NCBI RefSeq assembly: GCF_024181405.1
Contig: NZ_CP051302.1
Coordinates: 2,170,001-2,234,000, forward strand
DNA: 64,000 nt
Reading direction: 5' to 3'
DNA from: Treponema denticola
GTDB taxonomy: Bacteria; Spirochaetota; Spirochaetia; Treponematales; Treponemataceae
In this document: in pieces, positions 53,944-63,042 of the stretch
Position numbering within the stretch: the first letter of the stretch is position 1
Layout of the letters: each line of letters opens with the position of its first letter
Made by a program: the position numbers and the translations under genes
Notes under the pieces: generated by a model
What the model was told of the DNA's origin: nothing
The model's input: only the letters and a program-made list of their open reading frames with translations
The model's database searches: none

Positions 53944-54120
53944 AATGCCGGATTCCAAAGGGCGGCAAGCCCTTTGGCAGCGCGAGTACAACCAGCGTAG
54001 CTTCGAGGTAAAAGAGAGGGGGTTATAGGGGGAGAGTACAGCCAGCAAAGCTTCAAGGCTAAACCCTGCTCTGACTTGAAAAGCCCGTAAGGGAACGGGG
54101 TGTTCTCTCCCCCTAAACCA
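53944..54120 (-). repeat. Inverted-repeat element, right copy
   Basis: Its reverse complement reads GGTTTAGCCTTGAAGCTTTG, CCCCTATAACCCCCTC, ACCTCGAAGCTACGCTGG and CCAAAGGGCTTGCCGCCCTTTGG (palindromic arms 53955-53977). It matches the left copy in the opposite direction. The 305 bases between the two copies hold no gene that I can see. Confidence 0.65.
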
Positions 54121-54182
54121 TTGTATTGACAAAAAGATAAGACGGCTATATAATTAACAAATTTTGTCGAGGGAGCCCCATT

Positions 54183-56900
54183 ATGAAAAAAAAAGAAAAA
54201 AAACGTATATTTTCCACAAAAAATTTTTATAAACATCCCGTATCAATGCTTATAACGATTCTTGCCATAACCTTGTTTTTTGCTCTTCAAATAATAAGAT
54301 TAAATTTTGATAATAACAACTTCCGTTTTATTCCTAAAAATGATCCTTCCAGAATCAGTGCAAAAAAAATTGCCGACATTTTCGGAGAAGATGTACCGAT
54401 TTTGATAGGTATAGAACGCCGTTTTTCTACCATCATTGACAAAGAATTTTTAGATGAAGTGAAACAACTGGATGAAAAACTAAAAGAAATCGACTTGGTA
54501 AAAAACACGACTTTGATAACAAATACAACTCATATAGACATAGGCGAAGAGGGAATTGTAAGCGAGCCCATTATTCCGCCGGACTTTTCGGGCACTGAAG
54601 AAGAAATTAAGGCTGTTAAACATAAGCTTCGCAACTGGGATATGTATGAACGGAGCCTTGTTTCCGAAGATTTACATGCAACCCAAATCTTTGTTTTTCT
54701 TAATGTAACGAATGAAGAAAGCGGTTCTCCCGAAACTATTGCGGCCTGCCGTAAAATTATGAAACTGACAGAATCCTGGAATTTTCCCGATTCTAAAATT
54801 TACCTGACGGGAACACCCATTTTTAACGAGATAGTAAATGAGGCAACCGCCCATGACTTAAGCTTTTTAGTTCCTCTGGTTATCATTGTCGTTTTAGGCG
54901 TCTTATTTCTTTCTTTTAAAAGATTTACCGGTGTATTTTTACCTCTTTTGACGGTTATATGCTCCGTAATCTGGTCACTTGGAGCAATGGCTCTTTTTAA
55001 CGTTCCCTTGTCGATTCTTTCTACAATTTTACCGATTATTTTAATTGCAGTCGGTTCGGCATACGGCATCCATGTTATCAACCACTATTATGACGAGGTC
55101 GTACAAGATGATTCCATCTCAAAGGAAGAACATAAAGAACAGGTTGTTAAGGCCTTAAGCGAGGTTATAAGGCCGGTTTTTTTGGCCGCTCTCACAACCT
55201 TCGCAGGCTTTGTTTCTTTTTGCTTTACCTCCGTCGTCCCCATCTTCGAATTCGGTATCTTTTCGAGCTTCGGCGTTGCTGCAGCATTTTTAATATCCAT
55301 AACCTTAATTCCCGGCATATTGATATTAAGAGGGCCCAAAAAGCCGTCAATGCGTTGGGCATCCAAAAAAGATAACACCAGCCGTTTGGATCGCGGCATT
55401 GCAAGTACCTTTGTAATCATTGCAGAACATTCCCGCTCGGTAATTCTTTTTGTCGGCCTCATAGTAGTTTTTTCCATATTTGGAGTAAAAAAACTAGTTA
55501 TCGATAATGTTTTAATGGAATACTTTGATAAAGATGTCGCAGTAATTCAATCCGATAGTTTTATGCGTAAACACTTCGGCGGTTCAAAAGTGCTTGAAAT
55601 GGTAATTAAGGCTAAAGACGGTTCCGATATTTTACGTCCGGATATTTTAAAAGCTATCGATGATCTTTCTTCTTTTTTGGAAGAAGAAATCGAAGATGTA
55701 GGCAAGGTTACCTCCATTGTTCCCCTAATTAAGCGTTTAAATCAGGTGTATAATGCCGATGAATCCCCTGAAGAAATTTCTAAAGGAAGTCAAGGTGCCG
55801 GCGAAGATATAAATGAAACAGAACCTTCAGACGATTTCGGAGACTTCGGAAATTTTGAAGAAGAATCAGATGACGCCGATACTCAACTTGCAAAAAACAC
55901 CCCTAAACCTAAAAAGCAATACAGCCAAGAAGACATTATGGCTATACTGAACGAAGCTGCGGAAGAAAGGACCAAAAAAAATCTTCCTGCAGAAAAGCTC
56001 GTTTACGAATTCGGGAAAAAGGTAAACTACAAAGGACTTGCCTACTATGAAATTCCAACCGATCCTAAAAAATACGGCAGAAATTCGCAAGAAGAACTTT
56101 CGGCCATAATGCAAAACTATCTTATCCTTTTAGGAAAAAATACTGAAGGCTTTTTAGATAATAATACAAATCCCAAAACATTAAAAGTGAACATTCAGCT
56201 CCGAACTGTCGGACAGCAGGATACCGACAAGGTTCTGGAAGAAATTAACGAATTTGTACGCCTTAGATTCCCCAAGGATGTAATCGCTGAAACAGGCGGT
56301 TTTGTATTGGTCGAAAAGACCTTAAACAAGCTCGTAGTAGAATCCCAATTGATTTCGGTTGGTGTTTCTCTTCTTATAGTATTTTTGATTCTTTCAATAT
56401 ATTATAGGTCAGCCTTTGCAGGCCTTTTTGGAATTATTCCGCTGGCACTTTCTATCTTGATTAACTTCGGTATCATGGGCAGATTAGGTATAAAGTTAAA
56501 CATAGGAACTGCAATGGTTGCAAGTTTTGCAATAGGAATAGGAGTTGATTATACAATTCATCTTTTGGCAGCCTATCATAAATGCTTTTTAAAAACACAG
56601 GGCAGCGGTCAATTTTTGTATCTAACCTTCTTGGGCTCGGGAAAAGCAATCTTATTCAATGCCGTATCCGTAGGAGCAGGTTTTGCAGTTTTAATGCTCT
56701 CAAAATTTAACATGCTTTCAGAGCTGGGCTTTTTAATTGCCCTGATAATGATAACAAGCTCCCTAGGCAGCTTGACTATTCTTCCGGTTTTATTAAATTT
56801 AATGAAACCAAAGTTTATAAGAAAACTTTTACCTGTAGATATAAAGGAAGTCAAAAACGAACATCCTTTTAATGAAGTAAAAGATACGGAGGAAGTATGA
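54183..56900 (+). CDS. MMPL/RND-family transporter
   Basis: This 905-residue membrane protein has two MMPL/RND halves. Each half begins with one TM and a large periplasmic loop, and then has five TMs. SLGAMALFNVPLSILSTILPIILIAVGSAYGIHVINHYYD and its second-half counterpart IGTAMVASFAIGIGVDYTIHLLAAYHK are the paired signatures. The second loop has a low-complexity acidic insert (ETEPSDDFGDFGNFEEESDDAD). It probably exports lipid or hydrophobic cargo together with the next two gene products; the genes overlap by four bases (ATGA). Confidence 0.92.
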   Translation: MKKKEKKRIFSTKNFYKHPVSMLITILAITLFFALQIIRLNFDNNNFRFIPKNDPSRISAKKIADIFGEDVPILIGIERRFSTIIDKEFLDEVKQLDEKLKEIDLVKNTTLITNTTHIDIGEEGIVSEPIIPPDFSGTEEEIKAVKHKLRNWDMYERSLVSEDLHATQIFVFLNVTNEESGSPETIAACRKIMKLTESWNFPDSKIYLTGTPIFNEIVNEATAHDLSFLVPLVIIVVLGVLFLSFKRFTGVFLPLLTVICSVIWSLGAMALFNVPLSILSTILPIILIAVGSAYGIHVINHYYDEVVQDDSISKEEHKEQVVKALSEVIRPVFLAALTTFAGFVSFCFTSVVPIFEFGIFSSFGVAAAFLISITLIPGILILRGPKKPSMRWASKKDNTSRLDRGIASTFVIIAEHSRSVILFVGLIVVFSIFGVKKLVIDNVLMEYFDKDVAVIQSDSFMRKHFGGSKVLEMVIKAKDGSDILRPDILKAIDDLSSFLEEEIEDVGKVTSIVPLIKRLNQVYNADESPEEISKGSQGAGEDINETEPSDDFGDFGNFEEESDDADTQLAKNTPKPKKQYSQEDIMAILNEAAEERTKKNLPAEKLVYEFGKKVNYKGLAYYEIPTDPKKYGRNSQEELSAIMQNYLILLGKNTEGFLDNNTNPKTLKVNIQLRTVGQQDTDKVLEEINEFVRLRFPKDVIAETGGFVLVEKTLNKLVVESQLISVGVSLLIVFLILSIYYRSAFAGLFGIIPLALSILINFGIMGRLGIKLNIGTAMVASFAIGIGVDYTIHLLAAYHKCFLKTQGSGQFLYLTFLGSGKAILFNAVSVGAGFAVLMLSKFNMLSELGFLIALIMITSSLGSLTILPVLLNLMKPKFIRKLLPVDIKEVKNEHPFNEVKDTEEV

Positions 56901-57670
56901 AAAAATTTACTTTAAGTTTAATTTTTGCTATCGGATTTTGCAGTTTAATCTTTGCCCAAAGTGCAGAAGAAATTGTAGCTAAAACAAAGACAAAAAACAC
57001 GGCATCTTCACTTGGCTCGGAATCAAGTTTAGATATGCAGTCAGGCGGAAAAACCCTTTCAACATTAGAGATTAGACAATATTCTTCTTTAGACAAAAAC
57101 GGTTTACAGAGAATGTTTGTCGAAATAAAGAATCCCCCGTCTTATAAGGGCTCAAGATTTTTAATGATTGAAAAAGCCGACGGCTCCACGGACCAGAAAA
57201 TGTATTTGGCTCAAACAAAAAAGGTGCAAAAAATATCGGCTCAAGGAAGTGCCGATGAGTCATTTATGGGTTCGGACTTTTCAAATAACGATATTTCGTT
57301 TATGGAAAGGGACACAAAGCTCGATAATTTTAAAATTTTAGGTGAAGAAGAATATGAAGGAAAATCCGTCTATCTTATAGAGTCTACACCCAAGGATAAA
57401 AATTATACATATTCAAAAACCATAATGCGGATCACAAAGGATAAAAATCTTTTACTAAAGGCCGAATTTTATCAAGGTTCTCAGCTCGTAAAGATTCTTG
57501 AGCTTTACGATTATAAAGAAGTAAGCGGAATAATGACAGCCCATAAAACAAAACTGTCCACCGTCAAAACAAATACTTCAACCATAATCACAATAAAAAG
57601 AATAGAATACGGTATGAAGATACCCGATTATATTTTTACACAAAAATACCTGGAAACAGGCAAAAAATAA
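56897..57670 (+). CDS. LolA-like outer-membrane lipoprotein-sorting protein
   Basis: This 257-residue secreted protein has a signal peptide (KKFTLSLIFAIGFCSLIFAQ). A LolA-like antiparallel barrel follows, MLEIRQYSSLDKNGLQRMFVEIKNPPSYKGSRFLMIEKADG in its first half and a DKNLLLKAEFYQGSQLVKILELYDYKEV strand pair. It is the standard periplasmic partner of MMPL-type transporters and could carry lipid from the inner-membrane pump. The ATG overlaps the MMPL stop by four bases. Confidence 0.85.
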   Translation: MKKFTLSLIFAIGFCSLIFAQSAEEIVAKTKTKNTASSLGSESSLDMQSGGKTLSTLEIRQYSSLDKNGLQRMFVEIKNPPSYKGSRFLMIEKADGSTDQKMYLAQTKKVQKISAQGSADESFMGSDFSNNDISFMERDTKLDNFKILGEEEYEGKSVYLIESTPKDKNYTYSKTIMRITKDKNLLLKAEFYQGSQLVKILELYDYKEVSGIMTAHKTKLSTVKTNTSTIITIKRIEYGMKIPDYIFTQKYLETGKK

Positions 57671-57686
57671 ATTATTTAGAAATTAA

Positions 57687-57722
57687 GGGAGACCTTAAAC
57701 TCAAATTTAGTTAAGGTCTCCC
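57687..57722. other. Perfect hairpin between LolA-like and OMP genes
   Basis: GGGAGACCTTAA and TTAAGGTCTCCC form a 12-bp stem around a 12-base loop, 16 bases after the LolA-like stop. No U run follows. It may lower or process the message before the outer-membrane gene. Confidence 0.55.
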
Positions 57723-57739
57723 AAAAGGTATTTTATAAT

Positions 57740-59158
57740 ATGAAAAAGTCTTTCTTTACGTTAGTTTTTATCTTTTTTATAAGTTCATTGATTTTTAGCG
57801 AAGATGACAGCTTAGGAGATTTCGGTTTTGATGATGAAGAAAGCGGAACCGAATCAAGCGTATTCAGCATAGATTTCGGCGGTGCTTTTTATGCGGGAAC
57901 AGAGGTCTTCTTTGATGCCTTTAAAAAGCCTGAAAACCTTAAACCACCCTTCCCTCTTTGGGGCAGCCTCCATTTAGAAGCAAAGTCGCCCCTTGCCGAA
58001 GCCTATGCCTCGGTAAACTTAAACGCCAAAACTCTTATGCCGGGAATGGGTGAAAAAGCCGAATTCTTTCCCGGTCCTCTTTTCCCTAAATGGATTGACG
58101 AAGCCTATGTACAAGCCCTCACAGGCCCTGTCGTTTTCGGCGGAGGAATCAAAAAAATAAACTGGGGAAGAGCTAATTTTTTAAGTGTTTTGGATATTGT
58201 AAACCCCAAGGACTACGGCAAGCCCTACGAATTCTATCCCGAAAAAATTAAAAAAGCTTCTCCGATTTTTTTTCTTTCGGCCTATCTGCCAAAAGAAATG
58301 AAGCTTGAGCTTGTATATCTTCCGGTTTTTGAAGCCGATGAATTTACTCTCGACGGGCGATGGGAAAAAAACACCTTTGCAAACATTACGCAAGCTCTGC
58401 CTTCTGTGAATATGGCCTTAATTGAAGCAAAGAAAAAACTTTTTTCACAACAAGCCCCAAAGGCAACCACCTTTGATTATGCCCAAGGAGGCTTGCGTTA
58501 TAGTCTGACAATAGATGGTAAACACGACCTAGGCTTTCAGTATTTTACGGGCTTTTTACATGAGCCTAATTTTAAATCGGACTATAAACCTTCCGCTCAT
58601 ACCGAAGCGGAATTTACACAAGTCTTCAATAAGGCAGAACTTATATACAACCGCTATCATCAAATCGGGGGCGATTATGAAGCAATGTTCGGACAGTTTA
58701 CAGTACAGGCCGAACTTGCTGCAAACATAACCGGCGACTTAAAAGGAAACAATCCCGATATATATAACCCGAACCTTGCATGGAATTTAGGCCTTTTATA
58801 CGCTCTTCCTAAAAATATAAACTTAAGACTTCAAGCCGCCGAAACCGTAAGACTTTTAAATTCGGGAATAAACCAGGATAAACTCAGCCTCGACACGGAA
58901 AAGGGAAGCCCGATAACCGATACCCGCCTCCTTTTCTCCATCTCTCAAACCTTGGTACGAGGCTCCCTTGAATGGAAGCTCAACGCTCTTGTAGGAATAG
59001 AAGATGCGGACTTTATGATAAACCCCGAGCTTTCGTGGCTTATAGGCACAATCGACTTCGATCTAGGCCTCGGCTTTTTCGGCGGCAAACAAAGCGGTAA
59101 ATTAGGCCGGTACCAAAACAATCATTTTATAAAAATTAGCATCGGCTATGAGTTTTAG
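57740..59158 (+). CDS. Outer-membrane beta-barrel-like protein
   Basis: This 472-residue protein has a signal peptide (KKSFFTLVFIFFISSLIFSED) and then an acidic linker DDSLGDFGFDDEESG. A beta-rich domain with regular aromatic strands follows (GGAFYAGTEVFFDAF; WIDEAYVQALTGPVVFGGGIKKINWGRANFLSVLDIVNPKDYG), ending in GYEF, a typical C-terminal aromatic of outer-membrane barrels. NWGxAxxxxxxDxxNP resembles the DUF1302-like porins. With the MMPL and LolA-like genes it forms a likely three-part envelope transport system. Confidence 0.75.
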   Translation: MKKSFFTLVFIFFISSLIFSEDDSLGDFGFDDEESGTESSVFSIDFGGAFYAGTEVFFDAFKKPENLKPPFPLWGSLHLEAKSPLAEAYASVNLNAKTLMPGMGEKAEFFPGPLFPKWIDEAYVQALTGPVVFGGGIKKINWGRANFLSVLDIVNPKDYGKPYEFYPEKIKKASPIFFLSAYLPKEMKLELVYLPVFEADEFTLDGRWEKNTFANITQALPSVNMALIEAKKKLFSQQAPKATTFDYAQGGLRYSLTIDGKHDLGFQYFTGFLHEPNFKSDYKPSAHTEAEFTQVFNKAELIYNRYHQIGGDYEAMFGQFTVQAELAANITGDLKGNNPDIYNPNLAWNLGLLYALPKNINLRLQAAETVRLLNSGINQDKLSLDTEKGSPITDTRLLFSISQTLVRGSLEWKLNALVGIEDADFMINPELSWLIGTIDFDLGLGFFGGKQSGKLGRYQNNHFIKISIGYEF

Positions 59159-59222
59159 AAAATTTTATAAATTGTAGTATTTTATCAGGAAATATGTTAA
59201 AATGATTTTATGGGAGGAAAGT

Positions 59223-59423
59223 ATGCCATATATCGCTTTGGAAAAAAAGATAAATAACTTAACTTTAGAGCAGCAACAGTCTGTTTATGATTATGTAAAT
59301 TTCCTTTTATATCAAAATACAGCCCAAAAAAATATACGCAGAAAACCCGGAGGCCTTGAAGGTAAATTTTATATGGCGGAAGATTTTGATAAAACTCCGG
59401 AATGTTTTAAGGACTATGTTTGA
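59223..59423 (+). CDS. VapB-like antitoxin (DUF2281 type)
   Basis: This 66-residue protein starts at 59223 (MPYIALEKKINNLTLEQQQSVYDYVNFLLYQ) after GGAGG. The helical N-terminus followed by an extended tail (RRKPGGLEGKFYMAEDFDKTPECFKDYV) is typical of DUF2281 antitoxins. Its stop overlaps the toxin start by one base (TGATG). It should neutralise the PIN toxin and repress the pair. Confidence 0.8.
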   Translation: MPYIALEKKINNLTLEQQQSVYDYVNFLLYQNTAQKNIRRKPGGLEGKFYMAEDFDKTPECFKDYV

Positions 59424-59800
59424 TGTACCTGCTGGATACGCATACATTGCTATGGTTTTTAAGAGATTCTCCACAACTATCAAAAAAAGCTTTAGAGATA
59501 ATTACTACAGAAAATAAAGTTTATGTCAGTATTGCCTCATTATGGGAAATAGCAATAAAAAAAAGTATAGGTAAACTTGAATTTGAACACTCTATAGAAA
59601 AAATCGCTGAATTATGTCATGAGAAGGATATTTTAATATTACAAATTCAACCCAAATACTTTGATAAAATAATAAAGCTGCCAAATATTCATAACGATCC
59701 TTTTGATCGTTTGATCATTGCTCAGGCAATAATTGAAAATTTGGTAATTATTACAAAAGATACAATCATTCCTAAATATAGTGTAAAAACTATTTGGTAG
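59423..59800 (+). CDS. VapC-type PIN-domain toxin
   Basis: This 125-residue PIN protein begins MYLLDTHTLLWFLRDSPQLS (first Asp), continues SIASLWEIAIKKSIGKL (second acidic site, Glu) and ends DPFDRLIIAQAIIENLVIITKDTIIPKY (third and fourth acidic residues). All four acidic positions of an active RNase are present. It is intact, unlike the PIN fragment at 16941. The ATG at 59423 overlaps the antitoxin stop. Confidence 0.9.
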   Translation: MYLLDTHTLLWFLRDSPQLSKKALEIITTENKVYVSIASLWEIAIKKSIGKLEFEHSIEKIAELCHEKDILILQIQPKYFDKIIKLPNIHNDPFDRLIIAQAIIENLVIITKDTIIPKYSVKTIW

Positions 59801-59892
59801 CTAAAAATATCCAATAGCTTGCTTCGCCTTGCTTTATTCTATTATTTTTTGTATATTTTGTGAAGTATTTATTAAGATAATGGGAGGTCATT

Positions 59893-60120
59893 ATGTTGGT
59901 TAAAGAAGAAGTCGAAAAAGGCATAGCCTTGATAAGGCCTTATTTGCAGGCTGACGGAGGCGATATAGAGCTTGATTCGGTTGATAAAGCCGGAAAAGTT
60001 TATGTTAAATTAAAGGGAGCCTGCGGCTCATGTCCTATGGCTATCTACACTCTTAAAATGGGTGTTGAAGAACAGCTCAAGGACATGTTCCCCGAAGTTA
60101 CCGAGGTAGTCGCAGTGTAA
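59893..60120 (+). CDS. NifU C-terminal-domain Fe-S scaffold protein
   Basis: This 75-residue protein is a lone NifU-like domain: EEVEKGIALIRPYLQADGGDIELDSVDKAGKVYVKLKGACGSCPMAIYTLKMGVEEQLKDMFPEV. The CGSC motif binds a Fe-S cluster for transfer to apoproteins such as Hcp. It stands alone with GGGAGG upstream, in the cytoplasm. Confidence 0.92.
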   Translation: MLVKEEVEKGIALIRPYLQADGGDIELDSVDKAGKVYVKLKGACGSCPMAIYTLKMGVEEQLKDMFPEVTEVVAV

Positions 60121-60135
60121 AATTTTTTAGAGCGG

Positions 60136-60837
60136 TTAAGCTATTATTGCCTCTAAGGCAATTTCCATCATGGTTTTAAAGGTAGTTTGCCGCTCTTCGG
60201 CACTTGTCTGCTCTTGTGTAACGATATTATCCGAAATGGTAAGAACGGCAAGGGCTTGGCGCTTATACTTTGCAGCCAGAGTATAAAGCTCTGCAGCTTC
60301 CATTTCAACAGCTAAAACCCCGTAAGCGGCCCACATCTTCCATGTTTCAAGGTCATCATAAAAAACATCAGAGCTGGCAATCGAGCCTACTAAGGGTTTA
60401 ATTCCCATTTTTTGCGCATGGTCATAGGCATTTTTCAGCAAGCTCCAATCGGCGGTAGGAGCATAATGACAACCCCTAAAACGGTGCGTGTTAATACCCG
60501 AATCGGTAGAGGCCGACATAGCTAAAACTACATCCCGCAAGCCCATATCCTTTTGCAAGGCTCCGGCTGTTCCGATACGGATAGCCCTTTGTACGCCGTA
60601 CTCGTTAAACAGCTCATTTGCATAGATCGAAAAAGAAGGCTGCCCCATTCCCGTTCCCTGAACCGAAACCCTTACACCCTTGTAGGTTCCCGTAAAGCCC
60701 AACATACCTCTAACCTTGTTATAACATTGGGGATTTTCCAAAAAATTATTTGCAACAAATTCCGCCCGTAAAGGATCTCCGGGCAAAAGAATCTTATCGG
60801 CAATTTCTCCTTGTTTTGCAGCTATATGAACACTCAT
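60136..60837 (-). CDS. deoD: Purine nucleoside phosphorylase
   Basis: This 233-residue DeoD-type hexameric phosphorylase starts at 60837 ([33 protein letters not shown]) after GGAGG. It shows the phosphate and nucleoside motifs [31 protein letters not shown] and SDVFYDD, and [10 protein letters not shown] near the end. It cleaves purine (deoxy)nucleosides to base and sugar-1-phosphate in salvage. Its length fits the family. It is monocistronic and divergent from the small-RNA region. Confidence 0.96.
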   Translation of the reverse strand: MSVHIAAKQGEIADKILLPGDPLRAEFVANNFLENPQCYNKVRGMLGFTGTYKGVRVSVQGTGMGQPSFSIYANELFNEYGVQRAIRIGTAGALQKDMGLRDVVLAMSASTDSGINTHRFRGCHYAPTADWSLLKNAYDHAQKMGIKPLVGSIASSDVFYDDLETWKMWAAYGVLAVEMEAAELYTLAAKYKRQALAVLTISDNIVTQEQTSAEERQTTFKTMMEIALEAIIA

Positions 60838-60986
60838 CTTTACCTCCAATATATCTACGATAATATAAGTATACCCTATTCAAAACTAAAGTGCAAGACA
60901 AAAATCTTATTATGTAAAAACCTCGGTAGAATATGGCAGAAAACCGTATAATATGTAAAAAAATGCAATTTTTTTCGTTAAAACTA

Positions 60987-61015
60987 TTGACATTTATTTT
61001 AAAATTAAGTATATT
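60987..61015 (+). promoter_or_regulatory. Consensus sigma-70 promoter of the candidate sRNA
   Basis: TTGACA (60987-60992), a 17-base spacer and TATATT (61010-61015). Transcription would begin at about 61021-61023. No open frame with a ribosome site follows before the terminator. Confidence 0.75.
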
Positions 61016-61020
61016 ACTTT

Positions 61021-61095
61021 CACACACAGAAGATACACACTATTATTCTATTCACAAGCAGCCCTTTCTCCTCCTTTTCGGGCTGCTTTCTTTTT
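61021..61095 (+). ncRNA. Candidate small RNA with CU-rich hairpin loop
   Basis: Between a near-consensus promoter (60987-61015) and a strong terminator (61056-61095) lies a transcript of about 75 bases with no coding frame. The first part is ACACA-rich and unpaired. The terminator loop reads TTTCTCCTCCTTTTC, which contains the anti-Shine-Dalgarno core CTCCTCC. Exposed CU-rich loops are known in sRNAs that block ribosome sites. A second consensus promoter follows for the next gene, so this is a separate unit. Confidence 0.55.
61056..61095 (+). terminator. Rho-independent terminator
   Basis: AAGCAGCCC pairs with GGGCTGCTT around a 14-base C/T loop, followed by TCTTTTTAT. It ends the candidate small RNA. 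Confidence 0.85.
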
Positions 61096-61139
61096 ATAAA
61101 AACGAATATTCCTAAGCTCAAAAGCTAAAGATAAAAATA

Positions 61140-61168
61140 TTGACAAAAAAAAATCTTTTAGGTATACT
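61140..61168 (+). promoter_or_regulatory. Consensus promoter of the PsiE-like gene
   Basis: TTGACA (61140-61145), a 17-base spacer and TATACT (61163-61168), 32 bases before the ATG at 61201. AAAGGGG is the ribosome site. Confidence 0.8.
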
Positions 61169-61200
61169 TTTACCGAAAGTCGGAGAAACAAAGGGGTCAT

Positions 61201-61869
61201 ATGCAAAAAATTAAAGCTTTTTTTCATCAACAAAATCTAAGACGAAGAGCGGCAAGATTGGCAGGACGAATCGAAATTGTCCTATCTTTTGCAATGCTTA
61301 TTGGAATTTTAATTCTTTCAATTGAAATCTTCTTTGACTTAAAAGAAATGATTTTCGCATTTATTTACGACAAAAAAGTTCCTTCATTCTCCGAATTCTT
61401 ATCATTGATATTTTCTCTTGTAATCGGTCTTGAATTTGTAAACATGCTTATAAAACATACACCGGGAAGTGCTCTTGAGGTTGTGCTTTATACTATTGCA
61501 AGAAAGATTATTGCCGATCACGGAAGTATGCTTGATGCACTTTTAGGTGTTGTAGCCATTGCAGCCTTATTTGCCGTAAAAAAATACTTAAACGAAGGCG
61601 GAGAGTACGGAGCCGGAAATGAATGTGATTATATCGTAAACGGCGGAACAAGTATCCATGAGATAAATCACAGGCTGGATTCGGATTTTGATGAGGCATA
61701 CGGAAACACGGTTGCCGGCTATTTATTTAACTATCTTAAACAACAGGGCCGCTCACCCCACCTCGGTTTGGAAGCCGACATAGGAGAATATAAATTCATA
61801 ATCCACGAAATGGATAATGACCTGATAAGGTATATTAAAATTCTTCCTGTAAATGAACATAAAAATTAA
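61201..61869 (+). CDS. PsiE-like membrane protein with CorC/HlyC C-terminal domain
   Basis: This is a 222-residue protein. Four membrane segments fall in residues 20-125 (IEIVLSFAMLIGILILSIEIF; FLSLIFSLVIGLEFVNML; VVLYTIARKII; LDALLGVVAIAALFAVKKYL), in a PsiE-like arrangement with ALEVVLYTIARKII. The last 80 residues (YIVNGGTSIHEINHRLDSDF, then TVAGYLFNYLKQQGRSPHLG, then FIIHEMDNDLIRYIKI) match the CorC_C/transporter-associated domain. The combination is unusual; a role in ion or phosphate control is only inferred. Confidence 0.7.
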   Translation: MQKIKAFFHQQNLRRRAARLAGRIEIVLSFAMLIGILILSIEIFFDLKEMIFAFIYDKKVPSFSEFLSLIFSLVIGLEFVNMLIKHTPGSALEVVLYTIARKIIADHGSMLDALLGVVAIAALFAVKKYLNEGGEYGAGNECDYIVNGGTSIHEINHRLDSDFDEAYGNTVAGYLFNYLKQQGRSPHLGLEADIGEYKFIIHEMDNDLIRYIKILPVNEHKN

Positions 61870-61930
61870 GTTTCGATTGAGTCCGGCATTTATGAGAGCA
61901 GACCTCCATAAAACAGGGTAAGCCTTCAAG

Positions 61931-63028
61931 CTAATTATTCGGGTTCAAATAAATTACTTCGGATTCATGCAAGTGAGGAAATGAGACCTGTTTACGGTCG
62001 TTTGTATGGCCATTAAACAATATGGTGATACTGTCATTGTATGTAATAAATACAACATGGGATTCTTTTATAAGACATATAAAACCGCCCTCACTTGCAG
62101 CAGAATAATTTGTTGAATAAAATATTTTTTTTTGCTGCATATAGTCGGTTATTCCGCTGCTGGTATATCGGGGACTTCCTGTCCTGATCCAAATCAGACT
62201 TTCAGGATACCAAGCAGCTGTCGGCGAAATTCCGCCCGCATAGATACATTGAGAAACATAGTTTGCACAATCATTATCATATGTCTTGTATTCTGGATTC
62301 CAAACCGAAATATCACTCGACATATTTAAGGGATTAGATGTGTATTTATTTGCATAGATGACGGCAGCTGCATTATTGTAATCAATCTTTTTTGAATTTG
62401 TATTAACGTGATATTTTATAAAATCAAAACCGTTTTGCATAAGCACCTCAGGCTCCGGAGGTTTTAAAGAAAAAGCATCTATTTTTGTATGATAGGTTGC
62501 TATTTCAATTTTTATATTTTCAAAATTATCTTTTTCGGTAAATGTGATCTTAAAAATATTGTTTTCAATTTGAGTTTTACCTATATACTTTTTTAATTCC
62601 GTAGTTCTTTTGTTGTATTGATTCAAAGCTTTTTTATTATCTTTAAAATATTCAACAGCCTTTTTCATTCCGGCAACAAAGGGAAGTTGATAAACCGAAT
62701 TAAACTTCAACTTTTTTTCTATCGAAACAAAATAAAATCTTTCATTTGAACCATAGGATTCATCATCAGGTATATAATCGTAAACGGAAACATCCGGAAT
62801 ATCATAGTATTCCGAGTATAAACTATCAGCATATTGTTTAAAAAAAATCTCTTCTTTTGAATTTTCCTGTTTAGGTTTTGACTTTATGCTTACATCATGT
62901 TTACTTAAACCTGATTTTCCTTCTTTAAATTCTTTTATTATAGGATACAGTTTAAAAATTACAACTATCCAAAGTAAAATTATAAAGAGAACAAAAATAA
63001 GTTTTGCTTTTTTTACTTTTTTTTCCAT
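61931..63028 (-). CDS. Amidase_6-domain protein, membrane anchored
   Basis: This 365-residue protein has an N-terminal membrane anchor (KLIFVLFIILLWIVVIFKLYPII). A helical/strand middle follows, then a C-terminal Amidase_6 domain from about residue 215: YNNAAAVIYANKYTSNPLN, then YDNDCANYVSQCIYAGGI with the catalytic Cys, then AASEGGFICLIKESHVVFITYND with the catalytic His. The extracytoplasmic side is expected to hold the domain. It probably cuts a peptide or amide; the target is unknown. The secreted protein gene at 63043 precedes it. Confidence 0.8.
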   Translation of the reverse strand: MEKKVKKAKLIFVLFIILLWIVVIFKLYPIIKEFKEGKSGLSKHDVSIKSKPKQENSKEEIFFKQYADSLYSEYYDIPDVSVYDYIPDDESYGSNERFYFVSIEKKLKFNSVYQLPFVAGMKKAVEYFKDNKKALNQYNKRTTELKKYIGKTQIENNIFKITFTEKDNFENIKIEIATYHTKIDAFSLKPPEPEVLMQNGFDFIKYHVNTNSKKIDYNNAAAVIYANKYTSNPLNMSSDISVWNPEYKTYDNDCANYVSQCIYAGGISPTAAWYPESLIWIRTGSPRYTSSGITDYMQQKKIFYSTNYSAASEGGFICLIKESHVVFITYNDSITILFNGHTNDRKQVSFPHLHESEVIYLNPNN

Positions 63029-63042
63029 GAAAGAAAACTAAA

